Assembly: GCA_031769625.1 (NCBI GenBank)
Contig: JAUIMM010002349.1
Coordinates: 62,001 to 126,000 of the forward strand
Reading direction: 5' to 3'
Length of the DNA stretch: 64,000 bases
Source of the DNA: Taudactylus pleione
Lineage: Eukaryota; Chordata; Amphibia; Anura; Myobatrachidae
Part shown: positions 10,207-24,130 of the stretch, piece by piece
Layout: every line of letters starts with the position of its first letter
Position numbering within the stretch: position 1 is the stretch's first letter
Position numbers and translations under genes: made by a program
Notes under the pieces: model-generated
The model's input: only the letters and a program-made list of their open reading frames with translations
The model's database searches: none
Told to the model about the DNA's origin: nothing

Positions 10207-13200
10207 ATTTTTTAAGTTGTACCAACATTTTTAAGCAGAATTTGGGGATTTTTGAAGAAAAAAAATTTTGACCGATTTTTAAGGTCCGGGGCTTACGTAA
10301 TTTTTCATATGGGTAAATATATTTCTGGTGAGTTCTGTGTCAAAATTATGCACCAAAATCAACTTCTGCCACTGCAGGAAATCTTTTTTAAGTTGTACCA
10401 ACATTTTTAAGCAGAATTTGGGGATTTTTGGAAATAAAAAATTTTGGCCGATGTTTAAGGTCCGAGGCTTACGTAATTTTTCATAAGGGTAAATATATTT
10501 CTGGTGAGTTGTGTGAAAATTAAGCACCAAAATCAACTTCTGTCACTGCAGCAAATCTATTTTAAGTTGTACCAACATTTTTAAGCAGTATTTGTGGATT
10601 TTTGAAGAAAAAAAAATTTTGGCCGATTTTTAAGGTCCGAGGCTTACGTAATTTTTCATATGGGTAAATATATTTCTGGTGAGTTGTGTGAAAATTAAGC
10701 ACCAAAATCAACTTCTTTCACTGCAGCAAATCTTTTTTAAGTTGTACCAACATTTTTAAGCAGAATTTGGGGATTTTTGGAAAAAAAAATTTTTGTCAAT
10801 TTTTAAGGTCCGGGGCTTACGTAATTTTTCATAAGGGTAAATATATTTCTGGTGAGTTCTATGTCAAAATTAAGCACCAAAATCAACTTCTGTCACTGCA
10901 CCAAATATTTTTTAAGTTGTACCAACATTTTTAAGCAGAATTTGGGGATTTTTGAAAAAAATTTTTTTACCGATTTTTAAGGTCCGGGGCTTACGTAATT
11001 TTTCATATGGGTAAATATATTTCTGGTGAGTTCTGTGTCAAAATTATGCACCAAAATCAACTTCTGCCACTGCAGGAAATCTTTTTTAAGTTGTACCAAC
11101 ATTTTTAAGAAGAATTTGGGGATTTTTGAAAATAAAAAATTTTGGCCGATGTTTAAGGTCCGGGGCTTACGTAATTTTTCATAAGGGTAAATATATTTCT
11201 GGTGAGTTGTGTGAAAATTAAGCACCAAAATCAACTTCTCTCACTGCAGCAAATCTTTTTTAATTTGTACCAACATTTATAAGCAGAATTTGGGAAATTT
11301 TGAAGAAAAAAAATTTTGGCCGATTTTTAAGGTCCGGGGCTTACGTAATTATTCATAAGGGTAAATATATTTCTGGTGAGTTCTGTGTCAAAATTAAGCA
11401 CCAAAATCAACTTCTGTCACTGCAGCAAATCTTTTTTAAGTTGTACCAACATTTTTAAGCAGAATTTGGGGATTTTTTAAAAAAACAAATTTTGGCCGAT
11501 TTTTAAGGTCCGGGGCTTATGTAATTTTTCATACGGGTAAATATATTTCAGGTGAGTTGTGTGAAAATTAAGCACCAAAATCAACTTCTGTCACTGCAGC
11601 AAATCTTTTTTAAGTTGTACCAACATTTTTAAGCAGAATTTGGGTATTTTTGAAGATAAAAAATATTTTGCAGATTTTTAAGGTCCGGGGCTTACGTAAT
11701 TTTTCATACGGGTAAATATATTTCTGGTGAGTTGTGTGAAAATTAAGCACCAAAATCAACTTCTGTCACTGCAGCAAATCTTTTTTAAGTTGTACCAACA
11801 TTTTTAAGCAGAATTTGGGGATTTTTGAAGAAAAAAAATTTGGGCCGATTTTTAAGGTCCGGGGCTTATGTAATTTTTCATACGGTTAAATATATTTCTG
11901 GTGAGTTCTGTGTCAAAATTAAGCACCAAAATCATCTTCTGTCACTGCAGCAAATCTTTTTTAAGTTGTACCAACATTTTTAAGCAGAATTTGGGGATTT
12001 TTGAAAATAAAAAATTTTGGCCGATTTTTAAGGTCCGGGGCTTACGTAATTTTTCATATGGGTAAATATATTTCTGGTGAGTTCTGTGTCAAAATTATGC
12101 ACCAAAATCAACTTCTGCCACTGCAGGAAATCTTTTTTAAGTTGTACCAACATTTTTAAGCAGAATTTGGGGAATTTTGAAAATAAAAAATTTTGGCCGA
12201 TGTTTAAGGTCCGGGGCTTACGTAATTTTTCATAAGGGTAAATATGTTTCTGGTGAGTTGTGTGAAAATTAAGCACCAAAATCAACTTCTCTCACTGCAG
12301 CAAATCTTTTTTAATTTGTACCAACATTTATAAGCAGAATTTGGGAAATTTTGAAGAAAAAAAATTTTGGCCGATTTTTAAGGTCCGGGGCTTACGTAAT
12401 TATTCATAAGGGTAAATATATTTCTGGTGAGTTCTGTGTCAAAATTAAGCACCAAAATCAACTTCTGTCACTGCAGCAAATCTTTTTTAAGTTGTACCAA
12501 CATTTTTAAGCAGAATTTGGGGATTTTTGAAAAAAAACAAATTTTGGCCGATTTTTAAGGTCCGGGGCTTATGTAATTTTTCATATGGGTAAATATATTT
12601 CAGGTGAGTTGTGTGAAAATTAAGCACCAAAATCAACTTCTGTCACTGCAGCAAATCTTTTTTAAGTTGTACCAACATTTTTAAGCAGAATTTGGGGATT
12701 TTTGAAGATTAAAAATCTTGGCAGATTTTTAAGGTCCGGGGCTTACGTAATTTTTCATACGGGTAAATATATTTCTGGTGAGTTGTGTGAAAATTAAGCA
12801 CCAAAATCATCTTCTGTCACTGCAGCAAATCTTTTTTAAGTTGTACCAACATTTTTAAGCAGAATTTGGGGATTTTTGAAAATAAAAAATTTTGGCCGAT
12901 TTTTAAGGTCCGGGGCTTACGTAATTTTTCATATGGGTAAATATATTTCTGGTGAGTTCTGTGTCAAAATTATGCACCAAAATCAACTTCAGCCACTGCA
13001 GGAAATCTTTTTTAAGTTGTACCAACATTTTTAAGCAGAATTTGGGGATTTTTGAAAATAAAAAAAATTTTGACCGATTTTTAAGGTCCGGGGCTTATGT
13101 AATTTTTCATATGGGTAAATATATTTCTGGTGAGTTCTGTGAAAATTATGCACTAAAATCAACTTCTGCCACTGCAGGAAATCTTTTTTAAGTTGTACCA

Positions 13201-15030
13201 ACATTTTTAAGCAGAATTTGGGGATTTTTGAAAAAAAAAATTTTAGCCGATGTTTAAGGTCCGGAGCTTACATAATTTTTCATACGGGTAAATATATTTC
13301 TGGTCAGTTGTGTGTCAAAATTAAGCACCAAAATCAACTTCTGTCACTGCAGCAAATCTTTTTTAAGTTGTACCAACATTTTTAAGGAGAATTTGGGGAT
13401 TTTTGGAATAAAAAAATTTTGGACAATTTTTAACATCCGGGGCTTACGTAATTATTCATAAGGGTAAATATATTTCTGGTAAGTTCTGTGTCAAAATTAA
13501 GCACCAAAATCAACTTCTGTCACTGCAGCAAATATTTTTTAAGTTGTACCAACATTTTTAAGCAGAATTTGGGGATTTTTGAAAATAAAAAATTTTGGAC
13601 GATTTTTAAGGTCCGGGGGTACGTAATTTTTCATAAGGGTAAATATATTTCTGGTGAGTTCTGTGTCAAAATTAAGCACCAAAATCAACTTCTGTCACTG
13701 CAGCAAATCTTTTTTAAGTTGTACCAACATTTTTAAGCAGAATTTGGGGATTTTTGAAAAAAAAAATTTTGGCCTATTTTTAAGGTCCAGGGCTTACGTA
13801 ATTTTTCATACTGGTAAATATATTTCTGGTGAGTTGTGTGAAAATTAAGCACCAAAATCAACTTCTGTCACTGCAGCAAATCTTTTTTAAGTTGTACCAA
13901 CATTTTTAAGCAGAATTTGGGGATTTTTGAAGAAAAAAAATTTTGACCGATTTTGTAAGGTTCGGGGCTTACGTAATTTTTCATATGGGTAAATATATTT
14001 CTGGTGAGTTCTGTGTCAAAATTATGCACCAAAATCAACTTCTGCCACTGCAGGAAATCTTTTTTACGTTGTACCAACATTTTTAAGCAGAATTTGGGGA
14101 TTTTTGAAAAAAAAAATTTAGCCGATTTTTAAGGTCCGGGGCTTACGTAATTTTTCATATGGGTAAATATATTTCTGGTGAGTTGTGTGAAAATTATGCA
14201 CCAAAATCAACTTCTGTCACTGCAGCAAATCTTTTTTAAATTGTACCAACATTTTTAAGCAGAATTTGGGGATTTTTGGAATAAAAAAATTTTGGACAAT
14301 TTTTAACGTCCGGGGCTTACGTAATTTTTCATAAGGGTTAATATATTTCTGGTGAGTTGTGTGAAAATGATGCGCCAAAATCAACTTCTGTTACTGCAGC
14401 AAATCTTTTTTAATTTGTACCAACATTTTTAAGCAGAATTTGGGGTTTTTTTGAAAAAAAAAATTTTGGCCAAATTTTAAGGTCCGGGCCTTACGTAATT
14501 TTTCATATGGGTAAATATATTTCTGGTGAGTTCTGTGTCAAAATTATGCACCAAAATCAACTTCTGTCACTGCAGCAAATCTTTTTTAAGTTGTACCAAC
14601 ATTTTTAAGCAGAATTTGTGGATTTTTGAAAAAAAAAAATTTTGGCTGATGTTTAAGGTCCGGGGCTTACATAATTTTTCATACGGGTAAATATATTTCT
14701 GGTCAGTTGTGTGTCAAAATTAAGCACCAAAATCAACTTCTGTCACTGCAGCAAATATTTTTTAAGTTGTACCAACATTTTAAAGCAGAATTTGGGGATT
14801 TTTGAAAAAAAAAAATTTTGGCCTATTTTTAAGGTCCAGGGCTTACGTAATTTTTCATATGGGTAAATATATTTCTGGTGAGTTGTGTGAAAATTAAGCA
14901 CCAAAATCAACTTCTGTCACAGCAGCAAATATTTTTTAAGTTGTACCAACATTTTTAAGCAGAATTTGGGGATTTTTGAAAATAAAAATTTTGCCCGATG
15001 TTTAAGGTCTGGGGATTACGTAATTTTTCA
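9710..15030 (+). repeat. 34-monomer block, copy 1 (period about 5.95 kb)
   Basis: TTATGTTGTA at 9860 recurs at 15811 (5,951). The GAGTTCTGTGAAAATTATGC joint near 13130 and the AAGGTCCGGGGGTACG monomer near 13608 recur about 5,951-5,952 further on. The GATTTTGTAAGGTTCGG monomer near 13953 and GGGGATTACG at 15011 recur with offsets up to 5,957. Around 10.9-12.1 kb the two copies are out of step by one monomer, so at least one monomer was gained or lost there. No gene is visible. Confidence 0.82.
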
Positions 15031-15660
15031 TATGGGTAAATATATTTCTGGTGAGTTCTGTGTCAAAATTATGCACCAAAATCAACTTCTGCCACTGCAG
15101 GAAATCTTTTTTAAGTTGTACCAACATTTTTAAGCAGAATTTGGGGATTTTTGAAGAAAAAAAATTTTGACCGATTTTTAAGGTCCGGGGCTTACGTCAT
15201 TTTTCATATGGGTAAATATATTTCTGGTGAGTTCTGTGTCAAAATTATGCACCAAAATCAACTTCTGCCACTGCAGGAAATCTTTTTTAAGTTGTACCAA
15301 CATTTTTAAGCAGAATTTGGGGATTTTTGAAAATAAAAAAATTTGGCCAATGTTTAAGGTCCGGGGCTTATGTAATTTTTCATATGGGTAAATATATTTC
15401 TGGTGAGTTGTGTGAAGATTAAGCACCAAAATCAACTTCTCTCACTGCAGCAAATCTTTTTTAATTTGTACCAACATTTATAAGCAGAATTTGGGGAATT
15501 TTGAAGAAAAAAAATTTTGGCCGATTTTTAAGGTCCGGGGCTTACGTAATTATTCATAAGGGTAAATATATTTCTGGTGAGTTCTGTGTCAAAATTAAGC
15601 ACCAAAATCAACTTCTGTCACTGCAGCAAATCTTTTTTAAGTTGTACCAACATTTTTAAG
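15031..15660 (+). repeat. Monomers of the GTGTGAAGATTAAGC type
   Basis: This short block carries the linked markers TTACGTCATTTTTCATATGG, TTTGGCCAATGTTTAAGG and GTGTGAAGATTAAGC. The same combination reappears near 26.2, 34.4, 37.7, 43.5, 52.1 and 55.4 kb, so it is a useful tracer of later duplications. The next 1.1 kb matches 26.08-27.2 kb at an offset of about 11.02 kb. Confidence 0.8.
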
Positions 15661-18600
15661 CAGAATTTGGGGATATTTGAAAAAAAAAAATTTTGGCCGA
15701 TTTTTAAGGTCCGGGGCTTACGTAATTTTTCATACGGGTAAATATATTTCTGGTGAGTTGTGTGAAAATTAAGCACCAAAATCAACTTCTGTCACTGCAG
15801 CAAATCTTTTTTATGTTGTACCAACATTTTTAAGCAGAATTTGGGGATTTTTGAAGAAAAAAAATTTTGGCCGATGTTTAAGGTCCGGGGCTTACGTAAT
15901 ATTTCATATGGGTAAATATATTTCTGGTGAGTTCTGTGTCAAAATTATGCACCAAAATCAACTTCTGCCACTGCAGGAAATCTTTTTTAAGTTGTACCAA
16001 CATTTTTAAGCAGAATTTGGGGATTTTTGAAAATAAAAAATTTTGGCCGATGTTTAAGGTCCGGGGCTTACGTAATTATTCATAAGGGTAAATATATTTC
16101 TGGTGAGTTCTGTGTCAAAATTAAGCACCAAAATCAACTTCTGTCACTGCAGCAAATCTTTTTTAACTTGTACCAACATTTTTAAGCAGAATTTGGGGAT
16201 TTTTGAAAATAAAAAATTTTGGACTATTTTTAAGGTCCGGGGCTTACGTAATTTTTCATATGGGTAAATATATTTCTGGTGAGTTCTGTGTCAAAATTAT
16301 GCACCAAAATCAACTTCTGCCACTGCAGGAAATCTTTTTTAAGTTGTACCAACATTTTTAAGCAGAATTTGGGGATTTTTGGAAATAAAAAATTTTGGCC
16401 GATGTTTAAGGTCCGAGGCTTACGTAATTTTTCATAAGGGTAAATATATTTCTGGTGAGTTGTGTGAAAATTAAGCACCAAAATCAACTTCTTTCACTGC
16501 AGCAAATCTTTTTTAAGTTGTACCAACATTTTTAAGCAGAATTTGGGGATTTTTGGAAAAAAAAAATTTTGTCAATTTTTAAGGTCCGGGGCTTACGTAA
16601 TTTTTCATATGGGTAAATATATTTCTGGTGAGTTCTATGTCAAAATTAAGCACCAAAATCAACTTCTGTCACTGCACCAAATATTTTTTAAGTTGTACCA
16701 ACATTTTTAAGCAGAATTTGGGGATTTTTGAAATAAAAATTTTTACTGATTTTTAAGGTCCGGGGCTTACGTAATTTTTCATATGGGTAAATATATTTCT
16801 GGTGAGTTCTGTGTCAAAATTATGCACCAAAATCAACTTCTGCCACTGCAGGAAATCTTTTTTAAGTTGTACCAACATTTTTAAGCAGAATTTGGGGATT
16901 TTTGAAAATAAAAAATTTTGGCCGATGTTTAAGGTCCGGGGCTTACGTAATTATTCATAAGGGTAAATATTTTTCTGGTGAGTTCTGTGTCAAAATTAAG
17001 CACCAAAATCAACTTCTGTCACTGCAGCAAATCTTTTTTAAGTTGTACCAACATTTTTAAGCAGAATTTGGGGATTTTTGAAAAAAACAAATTTTGGCCG
17101 ATTTTTAAGGTCCGGGGCTTATGTAATTTTTCATACGGGTAAATATATTTCTGGTGAGTTGTGTGAAAATTAAGCACCAAAATCAACTTCTTTCACTGCA
17201 GCAAATCTTTTTTAAGTTGTACCAACATTTTTAAGCAGAATTTGGGGATTTTTGGAAAAAAAAAATTTTCGACAATTTTTAAGGTCCGGGGCTTACGTAA
17301 TTTTTCATAAGGGTAAATATATTTCTGGTGAGTTCTATGTCAAAATTAAGCACCAAAATCAACTTCTGTCACTGCAGCAAATATTTTTTAAGTTGTACCA
17401 ACATTTGTAAGCAGAATTTGGGGATTTTTTTAAAAAAAAATTTTTACCGATTTTTAAGGTCCGGGGCTTACGTAATTTTTCATATGGGTAAATATATTTC
17501 TGGTGAGTTCTGTGTCAAAATTATGCACCAAAATCAACTTCTGCCACTGCAGGAAATCTTTTTTAAGTTGTACCAACATTTTTAAGCAGAATTTGGGGAT
17601 TTTTGAAAATAAAAAATTTTGGCCGATGTTTAAGGTCCGGGGCTTACGTAATTTTTCATAAGGGTAAATATATTTCTGGTGAGTTGTGTGAAAATTAAGC
17701 ACCAAAATCAACTTCTCTCACTGCAGCAAATCTTTTTTAATTTGTACCAACATTTATAAACAGAATTTGGGAAATTTTGAAAAAAAAAAATTTTGGCCGA
17801 TTTTTAAGGTCCGGGGCTTACGTAATTATTCATAAGGGTAAATATATTTCTGGTGAGTTCTGTGTCAAAATTAAGCACCAAAATCAACTTCTGTCACTGC
17901 AGCAAATCTTTTTTAAGTTGTACCAACATTTTTAAGCAGAATTTGGGGATTTTTGAAGAAAAAAAATTTGGGCCGATTTTTAAGGTCTGGGGCTTATGTA
18001 ATTTTTCATACGGGTAAATATATTTCTGGTGAGTTCTGTGTCAAAATTAAGCACCAAAATCATCTTCTGTCACTGCAGCAAATCTTTTTTAAGTTGTACC
18101 AACATTTTTAAGCAGAATTTGGGGATTTTTGAAAATAAAAAATTTTGGCCGATTTTTAAGGTCCGGGGCTTACGTAATTTTTCATATGGGTAAATATATT
18201 TCTGGTGAGTTCTGTGTCAAAATTATGCACCAAAATCAACTTCTGCCACTGCAGGAAATCTTTTTTAAGTTGTACCAACATTTTTAAGCAGAATTTGGGG
18301 ATTTTTGAAAATAAAAAATTTTGGCCGATGTTTAAGGTCCGGGGCTTACGTAATTTTTCATAAGGGTAAATATATTTCTGGTGAGTTGTGTGAAAATTAA
18401 GCACCAAAATCAACTTCTCTCACTGCAGCAAATCTTTTTTAAGTTGTACCAACATTTTTAAGCAGACTTCGGGGATTTTTGAAAAAAACTAATTTTGGCC
18501 GATTTTTAAGGTCCGGGGCTTATGTAATTTTTCATACGGGTAAATATATTTCAGGTGAGTTGTGTGATAATTAAGCACCAAAATCAACTTCTGTCACTGC

Positions 18601-20990
18601 AGCAAATCTTTTTTAAGTTGTACCAACATTTTTAAGCAGAATTTGGGGATTTTTGAAGATAAAAAATCTTGGCAGATTTTTAAGGTCCGGGGCTTACGTA
18701 ATTTTTCATACGGGTAAATATATTTCTGGTGAGTTGTGTGAAAATTAAGCACCAAAATCATCTTCTGTCACTGCAGCAAATCTTTTTTAAGTTGTACCAA
18801 CATTTTTAAGCAGAATTTGGGGATTTTTGAAAATAAAAAATTTTGGCCGATTTTTAAGGTCCGGGGCTTACGTAATTTTTCATATGGGTAAATATATTTC
18901 TGGTGAGTTCTGTGTCAAAATTATGCACCAAAATCAACTTCAGCCACTGCAGGAAATCTTTTTTAAGTTGTACCAACATTTTTAAGCAGAATTTGGGGAT
19001 TTTTGAAAATAAAAAAATTTTTGACCGATTTTTAAGGTCCGGGGCTTATGTAATTTTTCATATGGGTAAATATATTTCTGGTGAGTTCTGTGAAAATTAT
19101 GCACTAAAATCAACTTCTGCCACTGCAGGAAATCTTTTTTAAGTTGTACCAACATTTTTAAGCAGAATTTGGGGATTTTTGAAAAAAAAAATTTTAGCCG
19201 ATGTTTAAGGTCCGGGGCTTACATAATTTTTCATACGGGTAAATATATTTCTGGTAAGTTCTGTGTCAAAATTAAGCACCAAAATCAACTCCTGTCACTG
19301 CAGCAAATCTTTTTTAAGTTGTACCAACATTTTTAAGGAAAATTGGGGGATTTTTGGAATAAAAAACATTTTGGACAATTTTTAACGTCCGGGGCTTACG
19401 TAATTATTCATAAGGGTAAATATATTTCTGGTAAGTTCTGTGTCAAAATTAAGCACCAAAATCAACTTCTGTCACTGCAGCAAATATTTTTTAAGTTGTA
19501 CCAACATTTTTAAGCAGAATTTGGGGATTTTTGAAAATAAAAAATTTTGGACGATTTTTAAGGTCCGGGGGTACGTAATTTTTCATAAGGGTAAATATAT
19601 TTCTGGTGAGTTCTGTGTCAAAATTAAGCACCAAAATCAACTTCTGTCACTGCAGCAAATCTTTTTTAAGTTGTACCAACATTTTTAAGCAGAATTTGGG
19701 GATTTTTGAAAAAAAAAAATTTTGGCCTATTTTTAAGGTCTAGGGCTTACGTAATTTTTCATACTGGTAAATATATTTCTGGTGAGTTGTGTGAAAAATA
19801 AGCACCAAAATCAACTTCTGTCACTGCAGCAAATCTTTTTTAAGTTGTACCAACATTTTTAAGCAGAATTTGGGGATTTTTGAAGAAAAAAAATTTTGAC
19901 CGATTTTGTAAGGTTCGGGGCTTACGTAATTTTTCATATGGGTAAATATATTTCTGGTGAGTTCTGTGTCAAAATTATGCACCAAAATCAACTTCTGCCA
20001 CTGCAGGAAATCTTTTTTACGTTGTACCAACATTTTTAAGCAGAATTTGGGGATCTTTGAAAAAAAAAATTTAGCCGATTTTTAAGGTCCGGGGCTTACG
20101 TAATTTTTCATACGGGTAAATATATTTCTGGTCAGTTGTGTGTCAAAATTAAGCACCAAAATCAACTTCTGTCACTGCAGCAAATCTTTTTTAAGTTGTA
20201 CCAACATTTTTAAGCAGAATTTGGGGATTTTTGGAATAAAAAAATTTTGGACAATTTTTAACGTCCGGGGCTTACGTAATTTTTCATAAGGGTAAATATA
20301 TTTCTGGTGAGTTGTGTGAAAATTATGCGCCAAAATCAACTTCTGTTACTGCAGCAAATCTTTTTTAATTTGTACCAACATTTTTAAGCAGAATTTGGGG
20401 ATTTTTTGAAAAAAAAATTTTGGCCAAATTTTAAGGTCCGGGCCTTACGTAATTTTTCATATGGGTAAATATATTTCTGGTGAGTTCTGTGTCAAAATTA
20501 AGCACCAAAATCAACTTCTGTCACTGCAGCAAATCTTTTTTAAGTTGTACCAACATTTTTAAGCAGAATTTGGGGATTTTTGAAAAAAAAAAAAATTTGG
20601 CCGATGTTTAAGGTCCGGGACTTACATAATTTTTCATACGGGTAAATATATTTCTGGTCAGTTGTGTGTCAAAATTAAGCACCAAAATCAACTTCTGTCA
20701 CTGCAGCAAATATTTTTTAAGTTGTACCAACATTTTGAAGCAGAATTTGGGGATTTTTGAAAAAAAAAAAAATTTTGCCTATTTTTAAGGTCCAGGGCTT
20801 ACGTAATTTTTCATATGGGTAAATATATTTCTGGTGAGTTGTGTGAAAATTAAGCACCAAAATCAACTTCTGTCACAGCAGCAAATATTTTTTTAAGTTG
20901 TACCAACATTTTTAAGCAGAATTTGGGGATTTTTGAAAATAAAAATTTTGCCCGATGTTTAAGGTCTGGGGATTACGTAATTATTCATAT
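15661..20990 (+). repeat. 34-monomer block, copy 2
   Basis: The block repeats 9.71-15.03 kb in the same order, except for monomer-step shifts near 16.7-18.1 kb. Point differences include GGTAAGTTCTGTGTC near 19255 where copy 1 has GGTCAGTTGTGTGTC, and several A-run length changes in the linker. The right end diverges near 20990, where this copy goes on to CTGCGACTGCAGG and copy 1 to CTGCCACTGCAGG. Confidence 0.8.
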
Positions 20991-22344
20991 GGGTAAATAT
21001 ATTTCTGGTGAGTTCTGTGTCAAAATTATGCACCAAAATCAACTTCTGCGACTGCAGGAAATCTTTTTTAAGTTGTACCAACATTTTTAAGCAGAATTTG
21101 GGGATTTTTGAAAATAAAAATTTTGGCCGATTTTTAAGGTCCGGGGCTTACGTAATTTTTCATACGGGTAAATATATTTCTGGTGAGTTGTGTGAAAATT
21201 AAGCACCAAAATCAACTTCTGTCACTGCAGCAAATCTATTTTAATTTGTACCAACATTTTTAAGCAGAATTTGGGGATTTTTTGGAAAAAAAAATTTTGG
21301 ACAATTTTTAAGTTCCGGGGCTTACGTAATTTTTCATACTTGTAAATATATTTCTGGTGAGTTGTGTGAACATTAAGCACCAAAATCAACTTCTGTCACT
21401 GCAGCAAATCTATTTTAATTTGTACCAACATTTTTAAGCAGAATTTGGGGATTTTTGAAAATAAAAAATTTTGGCCGATGTTTAAGGTCCGAGGCTTATG
21501 TAATTTTTCATACAGGTAAATATATTTCTGGTGAGTTCTGTGTCAAAATTAAGCACCAAAATTAACTTCTGTCACTGCAGCAAATCTTTTTTAATTTGTA
21601 CCAACATTTTTAAGCAGAATTTGGGGATTTTCGGAAAAAATTAATTTTGGCCGATGTTTAAGGTCCGGGGCTTACGTAATTTTTCATACGGGTAAATATA
21701 TTTCTGGTGAGTTCTGTGTCAAAATTATGCACCAAAATCAACTTCTGCCACTGCAGGAAATCTTTTTTAAGTTGTACCAACATTTTTAAGCAGAATTTGG
21801 GGATTTTTGAAAATAAAAAATTTTGGACGATTTTTAAGGTCCGGGGCTTACGTAATTTTTCATACGGGTAATATATTTCTGGTGAGTTGTGTGAAAATTA
21901 AGCACCAAAATCAACTTCTGTCACTGCAGCAAAACTTTTTTAAGTTGTACCAACATTTTTAAGCAGAATTTGGGGATTTTTGAAAATAAAAAATTTGGCC
22001 GATTTTTAAGGTCCAGGGCTTACGTAATTTTTCATATGGGTAAATATATTTCTGGTGAGCTGTGTGAAAATTAAGCGCCAAAATCAACTTCTGTCACTGC
22101 AGCAAATCTTTTTTAAGTTGTACCAACATTTTTAAGCAGAATTTGGGGATTTTTGAAAATAAAAAATTTTGGCCGATGTTTAAGGTCCGGGGCTTATGTA
22201 ATTTTTCATAAGGGTAAATATATTTCTGGTGAGTTCTGTGTCAAAATTAAGCACCAAAATCAACTTCTGTCACTGCAGCAAATCTTTTTTAAGTTGTACC
22301 AACATTTTTAAGCAGAATTTGGGGATTTTTGAAAAAAAAATATT
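20991..22344 (+). repeat. Patchwork of monomers related to the left edge
   Basis: CATACTTGTAAAT near 21335 and GTGTGAACATTAAGC near 21365 recur near 32190 and 33230-33250. From about 21865, CGGGTAATAT, AAATTTGGCCG, AAGGTCCAGGG and GAGCTGTGTG...AAGCGCC match the run that starts at 1551, offset 20,314. The stretch thus joins pieces of at least two lineages. No gene is visible. Confidence 0.75.
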
Positions 22345-23890
22345 TGGCCGATTTTTAAGGTCCGGGGCTTATGTAATTTTTCATACGGGTAAATATATTT
22401 CTGGTGAGTTCTGTGTCAAAATTAAGCACCAAAATCAACTTCTGCCACTGCAGGAAATCTTTTTTAAGTTGTACCAACATTTATAAGCAGAATTTGGGGA
22501 TTTTTGAAAATAAAAATTTTGGCCGATTTTTAAGGTCCGGGGCTTACGTAATTTTTCATAAGGGTAAATATATTTCTGGTGAGTTCTGTGTCAAAATTAA
22601 GCACCAAAATCAACTGCTGTCACTGCAGCAAATCTTTTTTAAGTTGTACCAACATTTTTAAGCAGAATTTGGGGATTTTTGAAAATAAAAAATTTTGGCC
22701 GATTTTTAAGGTCCGGGGCTTACGTAATTTTTCATAAGGGTAAATATAATTCTGGTGAGTTGTGTGAAAATTAAGTACCAAAATCAACTTCTGTCACTGC
22801 AGCAAATCTTTTTTAAGTTGTACCAACATTTTTAAGCAGAATTTGGGGATTTTGAAAAAAAAAAATTTTTGGCCGATGTTTAAGATCCGGGGCTTACATA
22901 ATTTTTCATATGGGTAAATATATTTCTGGTGAGTTGTGTGAAAATTAAGCACCAAAATCAACTTCTGTCACTGTAACAAATCTTTTTTAAGTTGTACCAA
23001 CATTTTTAAGCAGAATTTGGGGATTTTTGAAAATATAAAATTTTGGCCGATGTTTAAGGTCCGGGGCTTACATAATTTTTCATATGGGTAAATATATTTC
23101 TGGTGAGTTGTGTGAAAATTAAGCACCAAAATCAACTTCTGTCACTGCAGCAAATCTTTTTTAAGTTGTACCAACATTTTTAAGCAGAATTTGGGGATTT
23201 TTGAAAAAAAATTAGTTGGCCGATTTTTAAGGTCCGGGGCTTATGTAATTTTTCATATGGGTAAATATATTTCTGGTGAGTTCTGTGTCAAAATTAAGCA
23301 CCAAAATCAACTTCTGCCACTGCAGGAAATCTTTTTTAAGTTGTACCAACATTTATAAGCAGAATTTGGGGATTTTTGAAAATAAAAATTTTGGCCGATT
23401 TTTAAGGTCCGGGGCTTACGTAATTTTTCATAAGGGTAAATATATTTCTGGTGAGTTCTGTGTCAAAATTAAGCACCAAAATCAACTGCTGTCACTGCAG
23501 CAAATCTTTTTTAAGTTGTACCAACATTTTTAAGCAGAATTTGGGGATTTTTGAAAATAAAAAATTTTGGCCGATGTTTAAGGTCCGGGGCTTACATAAT
23601 TTTTCATATGGGTAAATATATTTCTGGTGAGTTGTGTGAAAATTAAGCACCAAAATCAACTTCTGTCACTGCAACAAATCTTTTTTAAGTTGTACCAACA
23701 TTTTTAAGCAGAATTTGGGGATTTTTGAAAATATAAAATTTTGGCCGATGTTTAAGGTCCGGGGCTTACATAATTTTTCATATGGGTAAATATATTTCTG
23801 GTGAGTTGTGTGAAAATTAAGCACCAAAATCAACTTCTGTCACTGCAGCAAATCTTTTTTAAGTTGTACCAACATTTTTAAGCAGAATTT
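22345..23890 (+). repeat. Five-monomer tandem duplication, period 872 bp, one monomer lost in copy 2
   Basis: The CAACTGCTGTCACTGCAGC monomer recurs 872 bases on (near 22613 and 23485), as does the GCCACTGCAGG monomer with ACATTTATAAGCAG. Later markers are only about 697-698 apart: CTGTAACAAA at 22971 versus CTGCAACAAA at 23669, and AAATATAAAATTTTGG at 23031 versus 23728. The drop of about 175 bases shows that one monomer is missing from the second copy. Confidence 0.82.
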
Positions 23891-24130
23891 GGGGATTTTT
23901 GAAGAAAATAAATTTTGACCGATTTTGTAAGGTTCGGGGCTTACGTAATTTTTCATATGGGTAAATATATTTCTGGTGAGTTCTGTGTCAAAATTATGCA
24001 CCAAAATCAACTTCTGCCACTGCAGGAAATCTTTTTTACGTTGTACCAACATTTTTAAGCAGAATTTGGGGATTTTTGAAAATAAAAAATTTTGGCCGAT
24101 GTTTAAGGTCCGGGGCTTACGTAATTTTTC
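23891..24130 (+). repeat. Link segment with GATTTTGTAAGGTTCGG monomer
   Basis: This short stretch matches the monomer pair near 13.9 and 19.9 kb, sharing GATTTTGTAAGGTTCGG and the CTTTTTTACGTTGTACC change. It is therefore a third copy of that piece placed between two 5-monomer duplications. Confidence 0.75.

Noticed and set aside
11552..11725. Possible spliced repeat protein from 126-bp exon-like units (42 codons)
   Set aside because: The 126-bp remainder is divisible by three, but each plus-strand frame of a typical unit holds a stop (TTTTAA early in two frames, GGGTAAATA late in the third), so no continuous product could result.
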